Notes under the pieces: generated by a model
What the model was told of the DNA's origin: nothing
The model's input: the letters and a program-made list of their open reading frames with translations, nothing else
The model's database searches: none
Program-made: the position numbers and the translations under genes
Shown here: positions 11,338 to 20,486 of the stretch, in pieces
How positions within the stretch are numbered: position 1 is the stretch's first letter
Layout: each line of letters begins with the position of its first letter
From: Portulaca oleracea
Taxonomy: Eukaryota > Streptophyta > Magnoliopsida > Caryophyllales > Portulacaceae
DNA length: 64,000 nucleotides
NCBI GenBank assembly: GCA_029582165.1
Contig: CM055876.1
Span: forward strand, 22,344,817 to 22,408,816
Direction of reading: 5' to 3'

Positions 11338-12009
11338 ATGGATTGCAAAAGGTCTAGCAAGAATTCCCAACGTGAGCTACAATGCTTGAAGCAAAAAATT
11401 GATGATCTTGCCAAGCAAATGGAAGAATGTTGAATTCTTCCAAAGGGATCAAGAAGCACAAAATCACGTGTGGTTCACTCTTCTAAGGTTGAATATGAAG
11501 CACCTTATGCACGGAGTAAACATTCCAACAAGAAGAATGGGAAGAAAGTTCAAAAAGATTTCTTACCATCCGATTACAAAGGTGACTCCATTAACAATCT
11601 TGAAGGAGTTAAGCAAGGGAGCATGGATGTACTTGATTATACAACAGAGTTCAAGTGGCAATTATGGAAGAATGGCCTTAAGGAGGACGATCCACACATT
11701 TTGGTATACTACCTTCTTGGTCTTAATGAATATATTCAGCGTGTTGTTATAGATCAACCTCACATTAGTTTGGAGGAGTTAAGTTCTTTAGCTCTTGATT
11801 TTGAAGAACAAGCAAAGAGTAAAGAGCTTAGGGATAAAACCCACATACGTCACAAACCTTCCAAATCAACCCCACAACATCACGCCAAAGGCATTCAAAT
11901 CCAGCCCCATATTCGTCCCAAACCTGTTGTCCATCACTCCACAAAACAACCTCCACAAGATCAACCCTCATCCATTCCCAATCCCCACGTCCAAGAACCA
12001 GCACCCTAG
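11338..12009 (+). pseudogene. B Gag
   Basis: Starts MDCKRSSKNSQRELQ, equivalent to MACKRSSMNSQ in E1/E2/E4, and has a stop at 11431-11433 in the same frame. The open part (11470-12009) carries the retrotransposon gag (capsid) signature: VLDYTTEFKWQLWKNGLKE, DPHILVYYLLGLNEYIQ and SLEELSSLALDFE. The end is proline/histidine-rich. A missing C in a CCCC run ends the frame at 12007; the zinc knuckle CYHCQSLGHIELEC (CX2CX4HX4C) follows in the next frame at about 12021. Probably a simple indel, since E and F read through here. Confidence 0.85.
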
Positions 12010-12053
12010 CCCCAAGGAGTTGTTATCATTGCCAAAGTTTAGGTCACATTGAA

Positions 12054-12638
12054 TTGGAGTGTTCTAACAAGAAAGAAGTGCCTTCGGAAGGGTACCAAAC
12101 TCATGATAACAAACCATTTGAGGAGGAAAAGGAAGAGGAAGTTGGCGTTGACATGAAAGGAGAAGAATTTGAGGTTGACGCAAAAGAAGAAGAAATTGGG
12201 ATTGACGCATATGAGGAGGAGAACAAAGAGGAAGAAAAAGTAGAAGAGGAGCATATGGAAAAGTGGCTTGTGACAAAAGAAGCAAGTGTGGCGTATGAAC
12301 ATCCACAAAGAGAGTGCAAGATCTCTCATTATACCAACAAAGGAGAAGTGTGTTCATTGAACCAAGAAAAGGAAAGTTGTGCCTCCTATGGATATATCAT
12401 TGTCCTTACGCAAAGGTTAAGCCATGACAATTTCAATCCAAGAAGTTTAGTAAGTCTTTGCTTTTACAAAATTTGCAAAGATTCATTATATTGCAAAATT
12501 ACTTTTATGGATTCCTGTCATACTTTGTTGGAAGGACCAAAGTTGCATGATAGGAATATCAGGCCTCTTGATGCATCTCTACTTCCATCTTACACCACAC
12601 GGCCTAAGAAGGAAGAAAGCCAACTTGTTCGATCATGA
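12054..12638 (+). pseudogene. B acidic linker and catalytically dead protease-like domain
   Basis: Acidic stretch of Glu/Asp repeats (about residues 20-75), then a segment matching the retropepsin of A and F: EVCSLNQEKESCASYG aligns with KVCSVIIDGGSCTNAA, so the active-site Asp-Gly-Gly is gone. SLYCKITFMDSCHTLLEGPK aligns with [20 protein letters not shown]. The frame shifts by one near 12637 into the next ORF. Confidence 0.78.
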
Positions 12639-13063
12639 AGATGGAGTATCGAGGGAATAAAGAATATAAGGATCCTATTCTTATACATTTGGAGAAGAAT
12701 GAAATGGGTCCAAGTATCCATCACATTTTGAATCTTCCCACGAAGCATATCTTCCATGAGCATCCAAAAGATATCTACTCAGATCACTTGGTTGAAAGGC
12801 CGAAAATTCGAAAGGACGAAATAGCCCAAGTCATCAAAGTGCATTGTTTCATGCTAAATGACAAGGGTAAAGTGGTAAGAATAGACTTGGGAAGGGAGAA
12901 GCAACGTGAACAACCCACGTTCACGGTGAAGAAACGCAAGTCCAAGTCTTATTGTGTTCGAGAATTGATCAGAAGAAAGTTTAAGAAGTTCATCAAAGGA
13001 ATCTATGATGACTTCAAAGCTTTCAAGAAGAAAGTCTTTGTGAAGAAGGCAAGTGAGAGTTGA
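12635..13063 (+). pseudogene. B integrase-like remnant and basic C-terminus
   Basis: 142 codons. HIFHEHPKDIYSDHLVERP and DKGKVVRIDLGREK align loosely with the integrase core of F by way of E2, which is closer. The catalytic acids are absent. The end is strongly basic: RRKFKKFIKGIYDDFKAFKK, a motif also present in E3 and, past a stop, in E2. It ends just before SLRTNFFQ-type sequence and the polypurine tract. RT and RNase H are absent between protease and integrase parts. Confidence 0.7.
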
Positions 13064-13091
13064 TTTTCCAAAGTTTGAGGACAAACTTTTT

Positions 13092-13105
13092 CAACCGGGG
13101 GTGTA
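13092..13105 (+). other. Polypurine tract of B
   Basis: CAACCGGGGGTGTA next to LTR start TGATGCATAA. Confidence 0.8.
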
Positions 13106-14092
13106 TGATGCATAATTGATGGCCTTATGCATCAAGGAGACATTCCATACTCACCTAGAAGAAAGAAGAGCTCAAGTCTCACATATCTCTCTACCTGGAA
13201 GGGATCAACTCATGTGATCGAATACTTTTGCTCCTTAATTCAAGGACCATGAAGCTACTAAGAATGACGTCCAAAGGTGGATTAATCTACATTCCAAGAG
13301 CTTTCATATGGTTCAAGAATCTTTAGATTTGGTTGAGAATCAAAGGAGTTATCAATATTTGTAATATAGTTTAAAAGTTCATTGTTTTCTTTATGATGTA
13401 ATCATTAGAGTAGATGATGTAAGCCCTAAGTGGCCCATTTCTTGTTTTGTACACGCCATAAGGAGGGCTTGTAACTATAAATACCCCCCCTTAGGGTGCC
13501 TTGTAATTCAATTCATATTAGAAATACAATCAAACACTTGGTGTTTTCTCTCTAGCTTTTGTGCTAGTCTTTTCGTTTCTCTTGAGGGAGTTTCGAAGTT
13601 ATCCCCTTCTTCTATTCAAGGGTGGCATCCTTGATGGTGAAAGGAAGGAATTGAAGAGTTCTTTGAGGTGGTGTGGCTGTATCCTCATCGATCCTTCAAA
13701 AGCCAAATCTACCCAACTATCCATTCCTCTGCTCATTCAACTACATTCATCCAACCTCACGTCATTCATCAAGAATTGTTCATCCATCCAACGATTCTTC
13801 ATCCGTTCATCAAGAATTCAACAAGACTTCATCAAGCACCCAACAAGTAGAATCCTTCTTCTTCAACACGTCCAAGCTTCAACAAACGTGCATCCATTCA
13901 AACGCTTCATTCGTTCATTATCATTCATCATTCGTTCATTTCTTTCTTTGGTAAACGATTTCACTATCTTTCGTTTATCATTTATCCTTATTTCATTCTT
14001 TCTTTTGGACTAAGAGTTGGGATTCTTATCTCGTTCTTAAAGATCCTGAATTCTTGTGTAATGTGAACATCCCTTGGTCTCATTATACATCA
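13106..14092 (+). repeat. B 3' LTR (987 bp)
   Basis: Full-length copy of 7910-8894, followed by the target duplication GTTAA and C flank copy X3. Confidence 0.93.
13476..13483 (+). promoter_or_regulatory. LTR TATA box (B)
   Basis: TATAAATA in GTAACTATAAATACCCCC, conserved in every B LTR copy. Confidence 0.7.
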
Positions 14093-14331
14093 GTTAATTA
14101 CGTTGTTTTTCTTTTATGAGAAACTTGAAGTTAGTTTTGAGGTTTATTTCTAAGTATGAGTTTGTTAGTTGGTTTACCGTTGGCATACAGTTGTAGTTTT
14201 CTTTCTCGCCTTGTATTCCTTCGGGGATACGGCAGTGACGCCCAATAAGAGTTTGAGTCTTCCGCTAAATTTTGTCTCTTAATGTTAGTTTGACTTTGAC
14301 TTTTCTATAATTGAATTTCCGGGGCGTTACA
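14093..14331 (+). repeat. C 5' LTR end (copy X3)
   Basis: Runs from the B target site to GGGGCGTTACA at 14331, followed by the C PBS (TGGTATCAGAGC, 14335-14346). The LTR tips would be TGTAA...TTACA. Confidence 0.8.
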
Positions 14332-14846
14332 GAATGGTATCAGAGCTCTGGGTTACGACCTGGTAGCTACTAAGTGTCTATTAGGTTTTAGGTAAAGCTT
14401 AGGATGCTACGTTCGGAGTGATGAGTGTAGGATGGGGAATGAGATATGTGTCTATTTCTTTGTCTCCTTTTGTGTTATAAGTGCATGCTTGGTTCTTTTT
14501 GATATTTTCAGATGAAATATCGTCGCCTTTGCTATGAGCACGAGACCCTAGCTCCTCTAAAAGACTTGAAAACCCGAGGTGGGTACGGAATACAGCCGCG
14601 AGGAGGGCCTGGAAGTAGAAAAAGAGGGCTTGTCCTACGAGGAGCGGCTGATGGAGATTCTAAATTGAAGAAAGAGGTAACTACGATGAAAGACGGTCAC
14701 TCTACTGGAAGTGTGACGGGAAAACTATGCCAAAACCAAAGTCAACTTGGAAGCTAAGGAGGAGACGAAATCGAAGTATCAGCACCTATTCAACACATAA
14801 GATGCGTCGAGTTTCGAGGACGAAACTCTTTTAAAGAGGGTAATGA
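14332..14846 (+). mobile_element. C internal region, collapsed remnant
   Basis: Only about 515 bases remain between the PBS and the end motif TTTCGAGGACGAAACTCTTTT, the usual end of Tekay/Del pol next to its polypurine tract. An 81-codon ORF (14512-14757) has no recognisable Gag or Pol motif. Thus nearly all gag-pol is deleted. Confidence 0.7.
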
Positions 14847-14979
14847 TGTAAAACACTGAATTTTCGGCTAGCGCCAACGTTAGTTCCGTCTGGCAGACCG
14901 TTGGTGTTGAGTTTAAGTTTCGAGGACGAAACATCTTTTAAGGGTGTAATGATGTAAAACCCCGAAAAATTCAAGTGCG
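14847..14979 (+). repeat. C 3' LTR start, duplicated and truncated
   Basis: TGTAAAACACTGAA at 14847 and TGTAAAACCCCGAAAAA at 14953, each preceded by TTTCGAGGACGAAAC...TTTTAA. So the end of pol plus LTR start occurs twice within 110 bases. It breaks off at about 14979 into a D LTR. Confidence 0.75.
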
Positions 14980-15356
14980 TTGACCGTTTTCAATGATTCA
15001 AAAACCATAGGAAAGCTTATTTAAAGAGCTCCAATCTGTCTTTTGATGATTTCCTCAATAGACGTATGGATCTAGAGTTATAGAGCAAAATATCGAACTG
15101 TACTTGATGGAGTCCTTTGCTGTCGTGAGAGATGACTTCTCAATAAGGACTTGAGAGTTATTTATGCTCATTGATGTCCTCCAAATGTGAGAGTAACTCC
15201 ATGTAAGCTAGAATACCATCAAGGTCCTTCATGCTTTCTTCCTTGAGCTAATAAACCCTTGTAGTTGTTGATACCCAGGGCGACATTTGTAGCTTCTAGC
15301 TGGATTGAGGTCCTTTAGCTAGGCCTTGATGTATATAGCTAGGCAAATATACATCA
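14980..15356 (-). repeat. D LTR, truncated, inside E LTR L1
   Basis: Ends AAATATACATCA followed by GTTAT. Matches the distal part of the complete D at 55585-56612; the other part was lost at the junction with C. Confidence 0.88.
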
Positions 15357-15766
15357 GTTATTTATAGTAATCCTAAGCCCCCTAGGACGTGTACTATTCA
15401 AGAAATTAGGCCCCTTGAGGCTTACATCATCCTACACATTTATTACATCATAAAAACTCTAAAATACAACCCTAGAAAGAAAAGACTATAACTTCTTCAA
15501 TACTTGTCCGTTTTCCAAGATTCAAAAACCATTGGAAAGCTCTTTCAATGCTCTTCAATATGTCTTTGGATGACTTCCTCATTAGACGCATGTATCTAGA
15601 GTTATAGAGTAAATTACCAAAGTACCCTTGTTGAAATCATTCAAACGAGAGGGATACTTGAGTGAATGATGCTCTTTTGCCATATAATCGAGTATTAGGC
15701 TCCTATGATGTATATTGGATGTCTTCCTTGATGTCCTTGATGTATATGGCCATCAAATATAGATCA
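15357..15766 (-). repeat. E LTR L1 (U3 part), 3' LTR of E1
   Basis: Minus strand starts TGATCTATATTTGATGGCC (one change from TGATGTATAT). It is adjacent to a CAACCGGGGGAGTA polypurine tract (15767-15780). Ends at the D insertion. Confidence 0.88.
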
Positions 15767-15890
15767 TACTCCCCCGGTTGAAAAAAAGTTTGTCCTCAAA
15801 CTTTGAACATCAACTCTCTTGTTCGCCTTCTTCGCAAAGAAATTACAAGCTTTCTTCTTAAAGGCATTGAAGTCATCATAGACTCCTTTA

Positions 15891-16160
15891 CTAAGATAAC
15901 CCATTGACATTATTGGACTTTGATTCTCGATATTTCACCATGGATGTAAAAATCTCATGTAATTTCACAACTTCAAAGTCTAGTTTCACCACTTTGCCTT
16001 TATCATTAGTAATACGACATAGTATGAAACGATCCATCTTTGAATGGTCATCGACAACTAGAACCTCTTGACTTCTTTGAATCGTTTGCACTTCAACCAT
16101 GAGATTCAAGTTGATATCTTTAGGTAGCATATGGAAGATACGTTTCATAGGAGAATTCAA
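15891..16160 (-). pseudogene. E1 integrase-like remnant
   Basis: 89 codons matching E2 residues near its end. SKMDRFILCRITNDKGKVVK and LDFEVVKLHEIFTSM align with SKMAHFIPCHTTYDATKVAN and LYFEEIVKLHGIPKTM of the F integrase. The catalytic Asp positions are changed (SLDF to NLNL; VSDRD to VKYRE). It is separated by a frame change from the preceding protease-like part. Confidence 0.78.
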
Positions 16161-16184
16161 GATTGGGTGGTTGCTTGGATCCGT

Positions 16185-16690
16185 TTAACTTTCCTCCAAG
16201 TTTGCAAGAACAAGACCCTTATGCTCTTCATACCCATGATATTCCTCCTTCATAATCTTCACAATGTTGCTTTCATTCTCCTTAGGGCGTATGGTATAAG
16301 ATGGAAGTAGAGATGTCTCTTGATGCATGATACTCCTATCAAGCAACTTTGGTCTTTCCAATAAAGTATGACAAGTATCCATAGACGTAATATCAGACCA
16401 TAATGAATCTCTACAATTCTTGTAAATGGAAAGACTTACTAAGCTTCTTGGATCCTCATGAATGTCTTTGTCATGGCTTAGCCATTGTGCAGGGCGTGAA
16501 TAATTCTCCAAGTTTGACGTGTGGATCATTGTTGTAGGGGCATCAATGTCACCATAGGAGGCACAACTTTCTCCTTCTTTGATCAATGAACATACTTCTC
16601 CTTTGTTGGTACAATGAGAGATCTTGCACTCTCTTTGATGATGTTCATTCGGCACACATACTACTTTCAAGGCTCTCCTTGTCACAAACC
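16185..16690 (-). pseudogene. E1 protease-like region, cut by A2
   Basis: Contains WFVTRRALK, EVCSLIKEGESCASYGDI and SLWSDITSMDTCHTLLERPK. It is the retropepsin-like segment without the active-site Asp-Gly-Gly. A2 is inserted at its upstream end with target duplication ACTCT (16691-16695, 22650-22654); the gene resumes at 22655. Confidence 0.8.
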
Positions 16691-17002
16691 ACTCTTGATG
16701 TATTTTCGCCATCGCCAAATACATCCCAAGAGGCCCAAAACAATTTCAAAGAAACAAGGCAAGCTATGAAGGAAAACATGAGCATAGAGACCCATAGGCC
16801 TATACATATTGTGTGCTCCTTATGGCAAGAGGATGTCCAAACATCCTAGGGTCTACAACAACACGTCAATTAAGCCCAAGAAGAGGCCCAAGTCACGTCC
16901 ATGAGGGTCAATTTCATCAATTGTGCTCTTTTTGGATGTATTTTATTTTTATAGCTTTTATTATTTTGGTGTAATTTAATTAATTAGGAGTAGATAAATC
17001 TA

Positions 17003-17035
17003 GAACATTCTAAACTGTTCTAGAATATTCTAGAA
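17003..17035 (+). promoter_or_regulatory. Heat-shock-element-like array (A2 5' LTR)
   Basis: Seven triplets at five-base spacing, six perfect: GAA, TTC, AAC, TTC, GAA, TTC, GAA. The last four give TTCTAGAATATTCTAGAA, a perfect four-module heat-shock element. About 300 bases upstream of TATA. Confidence 0.7.
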
Positions 17036-17332
17036 AGTCAAAGGAGGCGTGTGATAGGAAGAGTAGGCGCCAAATTGGTTGTTATCCTAGATAAGGTTGG
17101 CTTATTTTGTAACTAGTCCATATTGGATTAGGAAAGCCTAGATCTATTAGGATAAGGTTGTTGTAACCAACTCCCCTTTGGATAAGGAGACCTAATCCAA
17201 GAGGAAGTTGGAGTAGTTAGGCATGTACTACTAGGATTTCTTGGCTTGCACGCCAGGTAGGAGTAATCCTAGTCTAATTAGTATGGCTTGCACGCCAAGT
17301 AAGGAATCCTAGGGGAGTTAGGACTCTCCTAG

Positions 17333-17340
17333 TATAAATA
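17333..17340 (+). promoter_or_regulatory. LTR TATA box (A2)
   Basis: TATAAATA in CTCCTAGTATAAATAGCC. Confidence 0.78.
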
Positions 17341-18056
17341 GCCTAGTTTGCAATCTTTAGATATCAATCAGTTGAGAAATATGAATCAAGCTTTAAGCTT
17401 ACCCCCTTGAGTGTTAGGATTAACCCTCTCCCCTCTTCTATTGTATCTTGGTGTGGTAACCAAGTGGTTTAGAAAGAACTTGATCCTAGGTTGCGGTCTA
17501 GATCAAGAAACCCTAGGTTGTCCTTCTTGTGGATTCAAGTAGGAAATCTAGTTCTATCCCATTATCTTTCTATTTCTTAGAAAGATAATATCTACCCTCA
17601 CCCATCCTCCCCTCCAACATCACCCTCTACCTCCCATATTCCCTCAATCGTCCACCCTCCTCCCTCCTCACAAAATAGCTCAACCAACTCCCTCTCTCTC
17701 CATAACAAACTCCTAACAACTTTCTCTCTCCTCCAACAACCTCTCAAACTCTCTCCCTCCCAACAACCACACGTCAACTTTCCTCTCTCTCTCCCCTCCT
17801 TCACGTCAATCCCTCCCTTCTCACCATCCAAGAATCAACCCCCTTTTCCCATTCAAGATTCAACCCTTCTTGAATCTTGAAACCACAAAAGCCCTCACTG
17901 CAAAATCACTTTCCTATTCTCCCACATCTCACGTGAACCACCCCCTCCTTAGACTCAAATTCACGTGTGATACCCCACTCTTAGATCGTTTGCACGTCTC
18001 CCCTATGATGTGTAATTGATCAACCACACTCTTGATCCCATTAGACATCATAATTT

Positions 18057-18068
18057 TGGTATCTGAGC
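18057..18068 (+). other. Primer-binding site of A2
   Basis: TGGTATCTGAGC, one mismatch to the initiator-Met complement. Confidence 0.88.
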
Positions 18069-18275
18069 TCTAGGTTGTTTTGAGTGCAAACCAAACACAT
18101 GACCTTTTTCCAACCCAATCCCCTAACCTGCTATTCCAATAGTTAAACCTGCTATTCCAATAGCTTAACCTGCTATTCCAATAGCTTAACCTGCTATTCC
18201 ACAAGCCTTACCTGCAATCCAAACACATTACCCCTTCTTACCCAACGTCACTCTGGACGTTCCAAAACCCCTACC

Positions 18276-18467
18276 ATGGCATCTGGAAGCAACAGTCCTG
18301 AAAATAAAGATCCTACTGAGCAGTGGAAGCAAGAGAAAGCAGAATTGGAAGGAAGAATCGCTTATCTTTCTGATCAGTTGAAGCGATACATGAATCTGCA
18401 ATTCAGGACACCACGGGAAGAAGAAGAAGTCATCCCCAGCAGTCCTAGCGAACCGAGCACTCGCTAG
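18276..18467 (+). pseudogene. A2 Gag N-terminus
   Basis: MASGSNSPENKDPTEQ, then a predicted coiled-coil-like ELEGRIAYLSDQLKRYMNLQ. The ATG lies in the same context (CCATGGC) used by the gag-less copies A1 and A4. An indel after EPST ends the frame. The following 270 bases encode, in another frame and with a TAG for Trp, the capsid start (FKVDIPEFDGN, SIW). Confidence 0.85.
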
Positions 18468-18736
18468 CTCAACTCGAGGTCACGCTACCAGCACCAAGAG
18501 AAGAAAGGCTCGACTTCAAGGTCGACATTCCTGAATTCGACGGTAATCTTCATCCTGAAATCTTCCTTGACTGGATTCAAACTGTCGAACGAGTATTTGA
18601 CTTGAAAGATATTGCCGATGATAAGAAAGTCAAATATATTGCTCTTGAACTACGGAAGCATGCTAGTATTTAGTGGACTAACCTACAGAAAAAGCGACAG
18701 CATGCCGGGAAAGAAAAGATCCGCTCTTGGGATAAG

Positions 18737-19948
18737 ATGAAAAAGAAACTTAACTCAAAGTTTCTTCCTTCAAGCTACTTCAAAGACAACTATCTTCGTT
18801 TGCAGCAACTGGCCCAAGGATCTAAATTTGTTGAAGAGTTTACTAAAGAATTCGAACACCTACTCTGGAGGTGTGACTTGAAAGAAGATGAACCTCAAAC
18901 TCTTGTGAGGTATCATGCTGGTTTAAACGAAAACATAAGGTATGTAGTGGAACTTCAACGTTATGAAACTCTTGATGAATTGAGTACTTTGGCTAACAAA
19001 GTGGAACAGCAAAAGGAAAGAAGAGGCAAGGAGGCACCAAACAGGAACCCTAGTTCCCAAAGAACTCCCTACACGCCTCAAACATACACCCAACAAAAGA
19101 GCCAAAACCAATCCCATCCATCCGCCACAAAAACGCCTAACCCTACGCCCCAAACTATGACAAAACCACCACAGGTCACGCCAATGGATAAGAAGAGGTG
19201 CTTCAGGTGTCAAGGGCTCGGTCATATTGCTTTTGAGTGCCCTAATAAGAGAGCCATCACTCTTTTGGAATTCCAAAACGCACTCTTTGAACCTGAACCA
19301 AAGGATGTCGAAGAAGAACCCCACGCCATTCATAACGAATCTGAAGAAGAGGTCGTGGAAGAACCAGATCAGGGCGAGATGCTGGTTATGAGGAGAGTAC
19401 TGAATAGCTCTCCAGTTCCTGAAGATCTGCAGCAACAGGAAGCTATCTTCCATTCCCACTGTACTGTGCAAGGGAAAGTTTGTTCTTTGATCGTCGATGG
19501 TGGAAGCTGTACTAACGCAGTTTCGACAACTATGGTAAACAAGCTACAACTCCCTACAAGTCCTCACCCTTCACCCTACACTATTCAATGGCTTAACCAG
19601 GGTAAAGGATTGAAAGTGAATCTACGCTGTTTGGTAAGCTTTTCAATTGGAAAGTCTTACCAAGATTCAATATGGTGCGATGTACTACCTATGGATGCTT
19701 GTCATATTTTGCTTGGGAGACCATGGCTATTTGATAGGGACGTCACGCACAACGGAAGAGCAAACACCAATTCGCTTATGGTGAATAACAAGAAGGTGAC
19801 CTTAGCTCCTCTAAAAGCATCCAAGCTCAAAGAAGGTGACCCAAAACTCATCTCTTTCATGGTCATTGGACTCCCTGAGTTCAGTGAGTCCAAGAAGGTC
19901 ACTCCAGGGGAAACTAGTCACGGCAACACGACAAAAGAGCTCCCTTAG
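18737..19948 (+). pseudogene. A2 Gag C-terminal half, zinc knuckle and protease
   Basis: 403 codons. Capsid segment FVEEFTKEFEHLLWRCDLKE and QTLVRYHAGLNENIR; a Pro/Gln/Thr-rich linker; zinc knuckle CFRCQGLGHIAFEC (CX2CX4HX4C, intact, about residues 154-167); then LVMRRVLNSSPVPEDLQQ and the protease with KVCSLIVDGGSCTNAVS and [19 protein letters not shown], both canonical. The frame ends after a short linker with no RT. This is Gag plus protease with pol deleted, as in A3. Confidence 0.9.
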
Positions 19949-20486
19949 GTCGTGCATCGAGAGAGCTCATTGGCTAAGACTACATCAAACTCCAGTAAAC
20001 GTGAGGTCCAGTGTGTGGAATATCACGTGAACCCTACTGCTGCTCAAAGGGGTCGAAATTCAACAGTCTGTCACGCCAAGGGTATAATTGAGAAAGAAAT
20101 TGTTCATCCAAGTGCCCTAGCAATCACAAAGAAGAAGAAAAGTAACTCGTTCGCACTCGCCAGGGATTACTTCGCCAAATCCCAAGAAGTCACCTTGTAT
20201 GGTTAGTCACACCGTGATCTAATCTATGTCTTTTCGCTTATTATGAGACTTATGAACCAGTTCAAGTCCTGCATCGCAAGTGTGTCTTGACACCTTTATG
20301 TATAGCAAGAGTAAGAACGATCAAAACGCCCACATCATCACATCTCACGTGGAAGCTATTGCGTTTATGAAATGACCTCGTTCATGTGAAGGTCCTGATT
20401 CACATGAAGTTCCAAATTGAGGCCACTAAAGTTCTTGAACTTGACCCTCCAAGTTTGAGGACAAACTTCTCCCAACAAGGGGGGAA
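19949..20486 (+). pseudogene. A2 pol scraps and shared A2/A3/A4 3' tail
   Basis: Broken frames with RT-like MRLMNQ and CIAS.V traces near 20245-20285, then a tail (HVKVLIHMKF, LDPPSLRTNFSQQGGND) that enters the 3' LTR in frame. The same scraps occur in A3 and the tail in A3 and A4. Ends with polypurine tract CCAACAAGGGGGGAA at about 20472-20486. Confidence 0.8.

Larger units (their letters stand above)
7910..14092 (+). mobile_element. Non-autonomous Ty3/gypsy element B in a rearranged tandem array
   Basis: Order: full LTR (7910-8894), C flank, partial LTR, C flank, partial LTR, PBS, internal region (11074-13105), full LTR (13106-14092). The outer boundaries carry the 5-bp target duplication GTTAA (7905-7909 and 14093-14097), so one original insertion explains the locus. 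The internal region has gag, a protease-like and an integrase-like region, but no RT or RNase H. Confidence 0.88.
16696..18050 (+). repeat. A2 5' LTR (1355 bp)
   Basis: TGATGTATTTTCGCC to TTAGACATCA. Carries the heat-shock-like array, two CTTGGC-n6-GCCAAG hairpins (about 17230 and 17285), TATA, and a pyrimidine-rich U5. Confidence 0.95.

Noticed and set aside
12001..12030. Programmed frameshift between B gag and zinc knuckle
   Set aside because: The difference to F and E is one missing C in a CCCC run; no slippery site or structure is evident.
12039..12357. Minus-strand ORFs opposite B ORF2
   Set aside because: Antisense of the Glu-rich linker; hydrophobic look is an artefact of GAA/GAG codons read backwards.
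14512..14757. 81-codon ORF as gag of element C
   Set aside because: No gag motif; it lies in a 515-base remnant and may be chance.
17598..17831. Gly/Glu-rich minus-strand ORFs in A LTRs (also 24544, 34801)
   Set aside because: Antisense of the pyrimidine-rich U5, repeated in each LTR.
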